The translations under genes and the position numbers were made by a program. This document shows positions 47,961 through 59,492 of a stretch of DNA of 64,000 bases, one piece after another. Each line of letters opens with the position of its first letter. The first letter of the stretch is position 1. Origin of the DNA: Alisma plantago-aquatica (Eukaryota > Streptophyta > Magnoliopsida > Alismatales > Alismataceae); contig OY856409.1 of NCBI GenBank assembly GCA_963693085.1, forward strand, positions 1,337,036,915-1,337,100,914. Reading direction: 5' to 3'. The notes beneath the pieces were generated by a model, which had not been told where the DNA came from, searched no databases, and saw only the letters and a program-made list of their open reading frames with translations.

Positions 47961-49256
47961 TAAGGTAAATAAAAGTGTGAAACCCTAATTTTGGGTTATG
48001 CTTTTAATCATGAAACTCTATGATTGGATATTGAAATGAAAAGTTCTTATTCCTGTTTGAGTTTAAGAGGTTGATTAATCCTTTTTGATGCAAGATGAAC
48101 ATTTAATCTCTCAATCCTTCATTATATGCATATGTCGGGATGATGTATCACTAATCTCCCGATGATGTTGTTAATGCTGCATCGATGTGAGATAAACAAG
48201 AAATCCCTTGATTGCGAAGAGAGTATGGCATGCCACTGTAACCCTAATAGAGAAGTTGCCAGAATACCCTAGAAAGCTATTATGGTAGAGACACGAGATG
48301 TCCTACATGCTGTTCCTCACACTGACTGAGGAGGATGAAGTCATAGGAATATGGCTCTTCTGATGACCTATGTATGGTACCGATTGCGATTTCATAATGG
48401 TCGGTTGGAGTATGAGCGGTACACCTCATCTCCTCAGGGCATAAGTATGTTTGTAAAATGTAATCAGCCGTGTAGCATAATTGCTTAGGTTGAACTACGA
48501 GAAACAATGATTGATGATACATTGTTTATTATGTCCTAGTTGGCTAAATAATATACATGTTCTTCATATTCCTTATTGATTAAATTACTTGCTATGCAAT
48601 CAAGTTATAATTGAAATGATTGCATAGAGAATACTGCTCTACTTAGCTTATTCAATGAATTCCTGCTGTTGAATAATTATAATTGTATTGCTCAGTGTTA
48701 TTCAATTATCTGTAATAACAATGCTTATGGCGGAGAGTTATAACTCTCGCTGGGACAATTTTCAATTGTCTCACCCCCGTGGGATTCAACTTTTTAGGTA
48801 GACGTCGAGGAAGGAGAAACCCTTCAGTGGGTGAGCAGCAACAACAACAGTAACAGCAACATCAGGGACAGCAGTGATCCTCAGGTGGAGACATTGTCTG
48901 TCAAGTCTTATATGTAGAGAGTCCTATGTGTCGTCTTTGTACTCTCAGGTCCTAGGAGTCAGTAGATGGTTTGGTATAGATCTGAGATTTTTGGCTTGAT
49001 GCCTTGAGATTTTGGTATGCTGCTTATGTACATTTTAACTGAGCAGTCAATGTTATGACTCTCGAGATGAGATGATACAGAGATGTACTGATGAATCAGC
49101 ATGTAAATAACTTACTTTGGTTCTTTATGATAGAGTTTTTCAGTTTGTGGATCTCATTGCAAAAAATTTTAATTTTTAGTGATTTTCAGTAATTCCGCTG
49201 CTAATAATTCGCTTCCGCATTAGTTAATCTTGTTTTCACGAGTCGGTCATTACAAT

Positions 49257-49282
49257 TGTTGGTATCAAAACTCTAGGTTCGC
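49257..49282 (+). other. Primer binding site of the Tekay element
   Basis: TTGGTATCAAAACTCTAGG follows the LTR end after two bases. TGGTATCA is the initiator-Met-tRNA complementary core. Confidence 0.8.
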
Positions 49283-49388
49283 TGAGTCTACAGAGACATA
49301 GGACTAGGGTTGTTGGGTCTGTTCTAGTGTCTTCCAGTATATCTGATAGTGTCTTCTTCTCGTATAGGAGGAGAAGAGAAAACTAAAG

Positions 49389-50337
49389 ATGTCTGGATCA
49401 CACGAGGAACATGTTGTTGAGAGTAGTGTTGCTACACCTAGAGAAGGTGCAAGAAACCAAGAAAGGGAAGAACATGTACCTGAACCACCCCAGTTCAATC
49501 CAGCTGACATGGGGAACCCAGCCTTCTAAGCCATGTTTGGGCATGCAATTCATTACTGCCATGATATATATGATTGATAAGATGCATATACATATACCTA
49601 GGGCACCTACCCATCTAGAAGGACAAGGATCCGGCAAGACGTTTGAACAACTTCGCCGAGTTGGAGCCACAAAATATGTTAGAACAGCTGACCCAGCAGA
49701 TGTTGACTTATGGCTAACTGAACTAGAGAAGGCCTTTAGAATCCTGAACATCCCAGAAGTTGAGAAGGTTAGACATGTTGTGTACCTTCTCAAGGGGAGT
49801 GCTGGTCACTGGTGGACCATGGAGGAAGGGAAAAGGCTAGGTGTGGAAATCAAATGGGAAGTTTTTCGACGGGAATTTATCAACAGATACTTCCCTAAGA
49901 CGTTCCTGGATGAGAAAATCTCTCAGTTCGAGAGGTTAAGACAAGGACTAATGAACATTAGAGAGTACGGGGATAATTTTATGGAGCTTTTGCGGTTCTG
50001 TCCGCACATGGCAACCACAGATGAAGAAAGGATTATGCGTTTTGAGAAAAGATTAAATGCTGAGTTGACCACCCATGTGTCTTCTCTGGAGAATAGGGAA
50101 AGGTTTTCTACCTTTGTAGAGTCTGTCAGAAGGGTAGAGAGGTCTGTGTCAGAGACGAGACAGACCAAGAACAAGAAGATGTATCCCCGGTTCCAAGGAT
50201 CCTCATCCAAAGGTTTCAAGAAACCAAGGTTTTCTGTGCCTACACCACCACCTAGGTTCAGTACCCAGACATAGTGGACGTCAAATAGGGGTAGAGGATG
50301 ATGTTTACCACTAGAAGGAGCTCATAGCTCAGCATCT
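49389..50337 (+). pseudogene. gag: Tekay gag (capsid part)
   Basis: The start chosen is the ATG at 49389 (MSGSHEEHVVESS), which lies 110 bases after the PBS. That frame stops at 49527, where TAA replaces a likely CAA. The capsid continues in the next frame from about 49600: FEQLRRVGATKYVRTADPAD, LTELEKAF, EKVRHVVYLLKGSAGHWW, FRREFINRYFPKTF and FERLRQGLMNIREY, the standard landmarks of the Ty3 retrotransposon gag domain. Stops at 50272 and 50299 follow before the zinc knuckle. The frame of the capsid is the frame used by all of pol, so the element had one long gag-pol ORF. One frameshift and three stops disable it. Confidence 0.9.
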
Positions 50338-51240
50338 ATGTCGGTTATAGGACCCAAAAGACCCCAGACAGGGATCAGAAGTTATTACATATGTGGAAAG
50401 ATGGGGCATCTGATGAAGGATTGTAGAGCCAGAGAGACAAGTGTGACTCAACCTCAAAGGCAGAATCAACAAGGATCTCAAAGGCGACAGTTTCCAGGTA
50501 ACGCTAGAGGACGTGGGCAAGCATCCCAAGCTAGATCATCGACACCTAGTCATCGAGCACTGAATCAACCACAGGAAACGGCAAGATTCTACGTGATGAA
50601 TCCACCTGATGCAGTGATCAACCCTTGGGTTGTGGTAGGTCATATGGAATTGTTTTATTCTGATATGTCTACATTTTGCGTTGTATCCATTTTAATTGAT
50701 CTGGGTGCTACACACTCCTTTATCACTCGAAGAGTGATTCTTGACTGCAACCTGACTATCAGTCATAGAGCAGATAGTTTGTTGTTAGAAACTCCTTTAA
50801 TGGGATCTGCTGTGCTACGGGAAGTGTGTTCTCCCTGCATCCTCTTCTTTTCTAAACATCGCATTCAAGTGGATCTTATACCACTTGAGATGCATGGATT
50901 CGATGTAATCCTTGGGATGGATACCGTAGAAAGGTATAATGTTGGTTTGGATTGTGAATCCAAGCAAGCCGTGTTCACAAATAATAGTGACACATGGATC
51001 TTTCAAGGAGATAGAAAGATTCTTCCAACTTGTCTTGTGTCAGCTATGGTTGCTGAGAAGCTGATGAGGCAAGGATGTTATACATTCTTGGCCCATGTGG
51101 TAGATACTACCATGGAGAGTCTTAATCATGTTAAAGTTCCTGTAGTCAGGGAATTTGAAGATGTATTTCTTGAAGAACTTCTAGGTGTACCACCACCCCG
51201 AGAGATTGATTTTGAGATTAATCTAATCCTAGACACGTAG
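50338..51240 (+). pseudogene. Tekay zinc knuckle and protease
   Basis: The zinc knuckle at about 50380-50420 reads YYICGKMGHLMKDC; the first cysteine has become tyrosine by one G-to-A change, which would impair RNA binding. A glutamine- and arginine-rich linker follows. The aspartic protease shows IDLGATHSFI where DSGATHSFI is expected, so the catalytic Asp remains but the Ser is now Leu. DVILGMDTVERYNVGLDC is the conserved second half. The segment ends with VPPPREIDFEINL, the usual entry to RT, and a stop at 51238. Confidence 0.88.
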
Positions 51241-52320
51241 CCAATAGCACAAACACTGTATAGGATGGCGCCTGCTGAGATGGAAGAACATAAGAAACAG
51301 CTGCAAGAGTTGCTTGAGAAGGGTTTCATATGACTGAGTACTTCTCCTTGGGGTGCTCTGGTCCTCTTTGTTAAAAATAAAGATGGGTCAATGCGGTTGT
51401 GCATTGATTACAGATAGTTAAATAAAGTAACAATAAAGAATAAGTATCCTCTACCGAGGATTGATGATATCTTTGACCAGTTGTGTGGTGCAACCATCTT
51501 CTCAAAGATAGATTTGAGGTCAGGATATCATCAGCTGCATATTAAGAATGGTGACATACCTAAGTCTGCCTTTAGAACAAGGTATGGTCACTATGAGTTC
51601 ACAGTTATGTCGTTTGGACTAACTAATGCACCAGCTGCATTTATAGAACTCATGAATAGAATCTTTCGACCTTTTCTGGATCAGTGTGTTGTTGTCTTCA
51701 AAGATGACATCCTGATCTATAGTAGAGATGCTCAGCAGCATGAGCAATATCTTCATCAGGATCTAACTTTGCTAAGAGAACATAAGTTATATGCTAAGTT
51801 TAGCAAGTGTGAGTTCTAGTTACCAGAAGTTTCTTTTCTTGGACACGTAATATCTGCCTCAGGTATACGTGTTAACCCTAAAAAGGTAGAATCTATCCTG
51901 CAATGGGAGCAGCCGAAGACACCAATGGAGATTCGAAGTTTCTTAGGGTTGGCAGTCTATTACAGGAGGTTCATTAAGAACTTCAATTCTATAGCTTTAC
52001 CCTTAACTAAGTTGACCAGGAAAGATTTTCCTTTTTCCTGGAGTGACAAGTGTCAGCAATCGTTTCAGTTGTTGAAGGAAAGGCTGACAAGTGCACTTGT
52101 GCTTGTGTTACCTGAGCAAGGGAAAGGGTATATAGTTTTCTGTGATGCCTCTAAGAATGGACTAGGATGTGTGTTGATGTAGGATAAACAAGTGATTTCT
52201 TTTGCTTCTAGACAGCTTAAGAAACACGAGGAGAATTATCCGACACATGACTTAGAGCTAGATGATGTAGTTCATGCCTTGAAGATCTGGAGACATTATC
52301 TTTATGGAGAGACATTCTAG
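51241..52320 (+). pseudogene. Tekay reverse transcriptase and RNase H start
   Basis: The frame is unchanged but has stops at 51331, 51415, 51817, 52180 and 52318. RT landmarks are [52 protein letters not shown] and the catalytic box [14 protein letters not shown] (YxDD-type pair of aspartates present, with the residue before them Lys). [22 protein letters not shown] and LTKLTRKD close the RT. The RNase H begins at about 52130 ([14 protein letters not shown]), with its first Asp present. The stops 51331 (TGA) and 51415, 51817 and 52180 (TAG) fit single transitions from CGA, CAG or TGG. Confidence 0.9.
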
Positions 52321-52752
52321 ATTTTCACAGATCATAAAAACATGAAGTATATCTTTTCTCAGCATGAGCTAAACATGAGGCAACGCCGCTGGATGGAGTT
52401 AATCAAGGATTATGATTGTACAATTGATTACCATCCAGGTAAGGCCAATGTAGTTGTTGATGCTTTGACTAGGAAATCAGCAACACCAGCTTTAGACAGA
52501 GCACAACTGAATTCCTTGGTATGCTCTAGGAGGGATATGCTTATCTCTTTAAGGCAGGATAATGTATAGTTAAAAGTATCGTTGTTATCAGGGTTGTTAG
52601 TTGAGATGCACATAAAACCTACTCTAAGACAGGAAATTAAGGAAGCACAGCAAGTTGATGTTGTAGTTCAACAAATTAGGTCGGAGTATGGTAATGAGAA
52701 ATGAGAAGGTTTCCATGATTCAGATGATCAAGTAGCCTGTTATCATGGTAGG
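52321..52752 (+). pseudogene. Tekay RNase H end and linker
   Basis: Visible are [30 protein letters not shown], and [18 protein letters not shown], the conserved RNase H end ([17 protein letters not shown] in intact relatives). Stops at 52567 and 52702 lie in the linker to integrase. Confidence 0.88.
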
Positions 52753-53631
52753 ATGATAGTGCCTGATATGGATAACTTGAGGAAGTTAGTCCTGGAAGAA
52801 GCTCATTCCTCAATGTATGCCATGCATCCAGGAAGCACCAAAATGTATCAAAACTTGAAAGATATATATTGTTGGCCTGAATTGAAGAAGGACGTTGTTG
52901 AGTTTGTTATGCAGTGTCTTGTGTGTCAACAAGTTAAAGTTGAACACCAGAAGCCTGCAGGAACAATGCAACCTTTACACATACCCCAATGGAAGTGGGA
53001 TCATGTAACTATGGACTTTGTGGTTGGTTTACCTAGAACAACCAAAGGACATGATTCCATTTGGGTAATAGTTGATAGGTTGACAAAGACAGCACATTTC
53101 TTACCTGTCAAAACAACCTATTCTGTTGAGAAGTTGGTACAGTTATATGTAGATGAGATAGTGCGGCTACATGGGGTCCCAGTTACCATTGTTTCTGACA
53201 GAGGTCCCCAGTTTATGAGTCATTTTTGGGAGCGACTTCATAAAGCCTTAGGCACACAGTTAAGGTTTAGTACAACCTTTCATCCTCAGACTGATGGACA
53301 ATCAGAAAGGATTATACAAACTTTGGAGGGCATGCTTAGGGCATGTGTTCTCCAGTTTACAGGAAGTTGGGATCAACATCTAAGCTTGATAGAGTTTGCC
53401 TACAACAATAGCTATCAATACAGTATTGACATGGCACCTTATGAAGCTTTGTATGGTAGACATTGTAGATCTCCCCTATGTTGGTATGAAACTGGTGAAT
53501 ATCAACTTTTAGGTCCTGAACTTGTGCAGCAGACCATCGAGAAGATTAAAATAATACAACAACAGATAAAGACTACACAGGATAGGCAGAAATCTTATGT
53601 TGAGAAGCATCGTAGACCTTTAGAATTCTAG
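52753..53631 (+). pseudogene. Tekay integrase core (open, motifs intact)
   Basis: A 292-codon open stretch in the same frame as the rest of pol. The zinc-binding HHCC domain has EEAHSS, AMHPGSTKM and CLVC. The catalytic D-D-35-E core has Asp in TMDFVVGLP, Asp in VSDRGPQF and Glu in DGQSERIIQTLE, all present. LIEFAYNNSYQYSIDMAPYEALYGRHCRSP is the conserved downstream block. It ends at a TAG at 53629 in RRPLEF-VGD, most likely from CAG. This is the best preserved enzyme of the window. Confidence 0.93.
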
Positions 53632-54051
53632 GTTGGAGATAGAGTATACCTCAAGGTCTCACCTTGGAAGGGAGTTCTTAGATTTGGAAGGAAAGGAAAG
53701 TTAGCTCCTAGATTTATGGGGCCTTATCCAATCATAGAATGGATTGGAAAGGTAGCTTATAAGCTGGAGTTACCACCCGAGCTACAAAAGTTACACCCAG
53801 TGTTCTACATTTCCATGCTAAGGAAATGTCACCCTGATACAGAATCAGTTCTGCAACCTATGGAAGTAGAATTGAATGATGATATATCATATGAAGAAGG
53901 ACCTATGTTGACTCTTGATAGAAGGATCAAGAAGATGAAGAAGAAATACATTAGTCTTGTGAAAGTCCGATGGAATCACCGTGGCATTGAAGAAGCTACG
54001 TGGGAACTAGAGGAAGAGATGAGGAGGAAATACCCTGCTCTTTTCTCTTAA
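53632..54051 (+). pseudogene. Tekay integrase C-terminus: GPY/F motif and chromodomain
   Basis: The frame continues with VGDRVYLKVSPWKGVLRFG and GPYPIIEWIGKVAYKLELP, the GPY/F module. LHPVFYISMLRKCHPD follows. The chromodomain-like end reads DRRIKKMKKKYISLVKVRW and EEATWELEEEMRRKYPALF. This class of chromodomain directs integration into heterochromatin in chromoviruses. The natural stop TAA is at 54049-54051. Confidence 0.9.
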
Positions 54052-54069
54052 TATGTTTTTGTAATGATT

Positions 54070-54103
54070 TTGGGGATGAAATCCTAGTAAGGGGTGGATA
54101 ATT
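54070..54103 (+). other. Polypurine tract of the Tekay element
   Basis: TTGGGGATGAAATCC and AAGGGGTGGATAA lie immediately before the 3' LTR. The block GGGGATGAAATCC is shared in near-identical form with the PPT region of the LARD element. Confidence 0.75.
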
Positions 54104-57100
54104 TATAACATCCCTAACCTGGGTTATAAACTAACCCTACGTGTTTTGCCTAATAAAGTTGATTAGCTGCTTGCTTGTATTTCTTGAAAAGTGATTAAGG
54201 CTTTTGAGGAACATATATTTCAAATTCAGTCCTTTTTGAATAATGTTGAAACATTGTTTTGATAAAATTGGACTAAAGTCCAAATTACCCAAGTAGAGGG
54301 GTTAAATTGCAAATTACACATGATAAGATGTTCCTCTGATGTTGAGACATCATGAGGATGAATATGATGTAGTGGTAAGGTTTCCACAAGCTTGGGCACC
54401 AAGATAAAGCTTGTAGAACAATCCTTGTGTAATAAAAACTAGTTTTGGTGTAATGTGCAAATTACCCAAAACCTAGGGTTCAACATGTAATATATATCAC
54501 CTCTAGAGGGTCTCTCAAGTTTCTTGGCATCACGTGGAGCAAAGAAAATGAGGAGGGCACCTCATTTGAATGATCATGGAGGAGAGAGAATCTTAATATT
54601 GAAATAATCAAGATTTAAGCACAAAAGGCTCTTTAATATAACTTAATGCAAAAAGAAATATATTAATTATGGAGTCCTTCAACTAAAAGTTGGAGGATGT
54701 GTTTGAAAAAGTTGGACAAGTTTGTGCCATGCGTGGGCACCAAAAAGATCTTGGTTGAAGTGGAAGTTTTCACATTAATAATATATAAAGCAATATCCAA
54801 TAAAAGGGTGGATATTAATATACATCTCTTTAGGGTGTTTAGTTTCTTTTCCTTTAAACCTTGGATAATTGAGAAGTATTGCAAGGGTTTAGAAGGTGGC
54901 CACGTAGCCAAAGAATGGAGGAATCTTGGTGGAAATTAATTGGGAAATAAAAAGGAAATAATCCTCTTCTTTCCATTTTCCTTGAAAAACCCATAATATT
55001 ATATATATGTATCTTTCCAACAACACAAAGGATCGTTTCCCTTAGTTCTTTTCTTCATCACCTTACTTTGGACGACCAAGGAAGAGCTCTGGACTAGAGG
55101 AAGGACGACCAAACTATCTTGGTAATTTTTGATCATCATCTACCTCAAATTCATGGTGGAAACCATAAAACAAGGTTAGATTCATGGTTTTCTTCACACG
55201 ATTTCCTTTTCTAGCCATCTTGTCCATCCAAAGATTGAAGAATGAACCTTGGACAACTGCTGGAGCTCAATCCACCATTAAATTTGCGGAGCTTGGAGCT
55301 CTGGATCAGTTCTAGAGGCGGGTTTTATAACTCTAACCCTTAAGCATTGCTAATGCAACCATCTCCTTAATAATCGTTGGCTATTTCCTTCTTTGGTATT
55401 CTTTTGGTTAAGTGCTATAACCTCCGTGAAGAACAGCAACAGTACTTGGTTGTTCTTAGGAAGAAGATGATGACGTTAACTTTGATGTTTATCCAAAGAA
55501 AATAAATTTAGCAAATGGTTGGGTTTTGTTGCTCAAACAGTTTCCCAAACCATTTGGGAGCAAACGGTTTCAAATCGTTTGATTGCAAATGGTTGCAACC
55601 TGTTTGATTGCAAACGGTTTCATCCAAACCGCATAGAAGCAAATGGTCCAAGACGGTTTGGTGGAGTTGACCAAGCGTTGACCATTTGGAGGTTTGTTGA
55701 GAATAATTTAGACTAATCATCTATCAATAATTATCAATTAACTCCAAGTGATTCACTAATTAAAGGTCTATCAACCATCCAAACCCTAATCGGGTTAATT
55801 GCTGATTTGATAATTGTATAAGGTTGAGACTTGGGTTGAGTGACCCAAACGGTTTCAAAACCGTTTGGGGATCACCCAAACGGTCTCAAGACAGTTTGAT
55901 GATCACCCATGACCATTTGGAGGTCTAGGGTTAAGTATGATTGACCAATTGAAGACCCAAAGGTTCTAAGTTGAAGTACAATCAATTGATGATTTGTTGA
56001 CCAACCTAATGATCCAATCCCTAATTGATTGACTTGGTTTTCATTGTTGACTTGGGAAAATGGTCTCAAGATCATTTGGAGGTCATCCAAATGATCTCAA
56101 GACCGTTTGGGGTCAGGTCATGACCAAATTGGATGATGGTTCAATGGGTTCAAATCAATTAGACTCACATTGATTAATGTTGAAGGGTCATCGATTTCAA
56201 ACCCTAATCCTATTGATTCAAGCCCTAATTGATGACCAATTAAGGGTCAATTGAGGGTCAAATCAGTTGAGGGTTGATCTAATTAACTCAATTGAATGAT
56301 GGTGATAGGTCCAACTGATGATTGATTACATGTAGTGAATCATTGAGGGGATCAACATTGGAAACCCTAATTCAATTTGACTTGTTGAGACCATACTTGG
56401 TCCATGCGGTTTTGAGGTGGTTTGGACCAAATGGTCTTAAGACCATTTGAGTCCAAACAGTCTCAAAACTGTTTGGGACCAAACGATCCCAAACCGTTTA
56501 GGGTTCATGCGGTTTCAAAGTGGAGCTCATGCGGTTTCAAAATCGATTGTGTCCATGCGGTTTCAAAAGTCAAACTTGGCAAACGGTCTTTACCTCCTAC
56601 TTTAGCAAACTGTCTTAGAGGTCTACTTTACCAAATGGTCTCAAGGGTATACCAACACCGCATGGAGGTCCAAATGGTCTTAGACCATTTGGAGGTTAAG
56701 TATGCAAGACCGTTTGAGGTCTAAGTTTGTCAAGATCATATGGGGCCTTAGTGGCCAAGATCGTTTGGTGGATGTTTAACCTAAACCCCTTGGGTACTTA
56801 AAGTGGTTAAAGGACAAAGTGATTAGTTAAATAATTCATGATGTAATCAAAGGTGATCAGGGTACTTGCACCTTAATGGGATAGTATGATTGAAACCCAT
56901 GAAGTAATTAAGCTCTAGTGATTACAATGGTAATGATATAAACCATGAAGTTAATTCTCCTTCTTGATTGAGTTACTTAACCTAATCAAGGCTGAAGTAA
57001 ACATCATCCTATAGAGGATGAGAGAGAGAGGACTCCTTTTATGAATGTTAATCAAGTAATGGACTTTCAATATTAATGAATATCTAATTAGGGTATGATC

Positions 57101-59487
57101 CTTCATAGTGAGATCATGAAAACCCTAATTATGATGGTTAATGAATCTTAACCCTAATTGAGGGTAATAATGGAAGTATCCCTAATGCATGATGATGATG
57201 TAATCCTAATTCATAATGATGACATGGTAAACCTTAATTAAAGGTATTTTGTTGATCACTCCTTGGGATGAATAGTAAACCCTAATGGAGGGATATTAAT
57301 GATAACCCTAATCAAGGGTGATTCAATATGAATAGTAAACCCTAACCCAGGGTGATGTGATGTGAATAGTAAATCCTAATTCAGAGTATGTTAAACAAGA
57401 ACTCTAATCTAGAGTGATGTGATATGAATAGTGAATCCTAATCCAGATTGATGTGATATGAATAGTATACCCTAATTCCAATTAAGGTAAATAAAAGTGA
57501 GAAACCCTAATTCTGGGTTATGCTTTTAAGCATGAAACTCTATGATTGGATAATGAAATGAAAATTTCTTAATCCTATTTGAGTTTAAGAGGATGATTAA
57601 TCCTTTTTGAATTAACAAGGGAAACCCTAACCCTAATAAGGGCATAGTGGTGCAACCCTTGAGATAAGTAATGCTATCATTATTGTACATTATGCTGATA
57701 TAGAAATAATGTGCATGTTATCATTTGTATTAGTCATGCAGATTTTTATGAAATAGTGAGCATAATCAGGTAAGAGCTATGATGCCAAATTCCTTAAAAG
57801 CACTTTATAATATTTGAAAGCGATAATATGCTATGTTGCCTAGTGAGAGGTAACAAATGAGATTGATAGGTTGTATGAGCTATATAAAATATCTGCATTG
57901 TTACTATTATGTTTATACTGTCAAATGACTTGATGGCAGTATGTTACTTGGTAACAAGTGTTTTGATGATTTAAGGGTTTGAACACCCATATTCTTGAAT
58001 TATAATGATGAGAAGGTTAGGGATTGAGATCCCAATGTTGACAATATGTGAAATGAACTTAATACAAATAGTACTCTTTCTTTATAGTAACTATTTTAAT
58101 GGTTTATGTTTGAAAATATGCCTGATGATAAAAGAATGCCATAATGTACTTAAATAATCAAGTATAATGATATCATGTAGAGCCCTGACCATAGATCCAT
58201 CATCTTCAGAAGCTAGATGATGGTGAAATAGGTTTTCCTAAGGGAACTCCTGGATAGCATACTTTTGAGTATGTGGGGGTTATGGACGTGAATATCCTTA
58301 CGTCCTAATGGGGGAATTGATGCGAGATGAACATTTAATATCTCAATCCTTCATTATATGTATATGCCGGGATGATGTATCACTAATATCCCGATGATGT
58401 TGTTAATGTCGCATCGATGTGAGATAAACAAGAAATCCCTCGATTACGAAGAGAGTACAGCATGCCACTGTAACCCTAATAGCAAATTTTCCAGAATACC
58501 CTGGAAAGCTATTATGGCAGAGACACGAGATGTCATGCATGTTGTTCCTCACACTAACTGAGGAGGATGAGTTCATAGGAATTCGGCTCTTCTGATAACC
58601 TATGTATGGTACCGATTGCGATTTTGTAATGGTCAGTTGGAATATGAGCGGTACACCTCATCTCCTTAGGGCATAAGTATGTTTGTAAAATGTAATCAAC
58701 CGTGTAGCATAATTTCTTAGGTTGAACTACGAGAAACAATGATTGACGATACATTGTTTATTATGTCCTAGTTGGCTAAATAATATACATATTCTTCATA
58801 TTCCTTATTGATTAAATGACTTGCTATGCAATCAAGTTATAATTGAAATGATTGCATAGAGAATACTGCTCTACTTAGCTTATTCAATGAATTGCCTGCT
58901 GTTGAATAATTATAATTCTACTACTCAGTGTTATTCGATTATCTGTAATAACAATGCTTCTGGAGGAGAGTTATAACTCTCGCTGGGACAATTTTCAATT
59001 GTCTCACCCCCGTGGGATTCAACTTTTTAGGTAGACGCCGAGGAAGGAGAAACCCTTCAGTGGGTGAGCAGCAACAACAGCAGCAGCAGCAACATCAGGG
59101 ACAATAGTGATCCTCAGGTGGAGACACTGTCTGTCAAGTCTTGTATATAGAGAGTCCTATGTGTCTTCTCTGTACTCTCAGGTCCTAGGAGTCAGTAGAT
59201 GGTTTGGTATAGATCTGAGATTTTTGGCTTGATGCCTTGAGATTTTAGTATAGTGCTTATGTACAGTTTAACTAAGCAGTCAATGTTATGACTCTCGAGA
59301 TGAGATGATACAGAGATGTACTGATGAATCAACATGTAAATAACTTACTTTGGTTCTTTATGATAGAGTTTTTCATTTTGTGGATCTCATTGCAAAAAGT
59401 TTTAATTTTTAGTGATTTTCAGTAATTCCGCTGCTAATAATTCGCTTCTGCATTAGTTAATCTTGTTTTCACGAGTCAGTCGTTACA
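54104..59487 (+). mobile_element. Tekay 3' LTR
   Basis: 5384 bp, beginning TATAACATCC (TG changed to TA) and ending GTTACA. It retains 57611-58320, which the 5' LTR has lost, and two extra dyad units near 55585 and 56075. A TATATATA run at about 54990-55005 corresponds to the TATA candidate of the 5' LTR. Confidence 0.9.
55510..56770. repeat. Dyad-rich region in Tekay 3' LTR
   Basis: The counterpart of 46050-47240. Several arms differ from those in the 5' LTR by CG-to-TG or CG-to-CA changes. Confidence 0.8.
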
Positions 59488-59492
59488 CTTAT

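Larger units (their letters stand above)
44638..49254 (+). mobile_element. Tekay 5' LTR
   Basis: Runs from TGTAACATCC to CATTACA. It lacks 710 bp found in the 3' LTR (57611-58320) at the join near 48086, where a TTGA microhomology remains. It contains a region of CGGT/ACCG dyads at 46050-47240 and five AGTAAACCCTAA-type repeats at 47745-47960. A weak TATA candidate lies near 45528-45540 (GTAAATATATACAT). Confidence 0.9.
44638..59487 (+). mobile_element. Ty3 chromovirus, Tekay/Del-type, nested in Sirevirus LTR, TSD CTTAT
   Basis: Plus-strand element of 14.85 kb with CTTAT at 44633-44637 and 59488-59492. It has LTRs of 4617 and 5384 bp, an initiator-Met PBS, one gag-pro-RT-RH-INT frame, a chromodomain and a PPT. 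The chromodomain at the integrase end, the very long LTRs and TGTAACATCCC at the LTR start indicate the Tekay (Del) lineage. In the first 225 bp the two LTRs differ at about nine sites, excluding a recent insertion. Confidence 0.93.

Noticed and set aside
49398..49793. Minus-strand frame of 131 codons opposite the gag
   Set aside because: Shadow of the gag reading frame; no similarity to a known family.
51241..54051. An endogenous pararetrovirus as source of the RT and integrase frame
   Set aside because: A D-D-35-E integrase and chromodomain after RNase H, long LTRs and a target duplication identify a Ty3 chromovirus.
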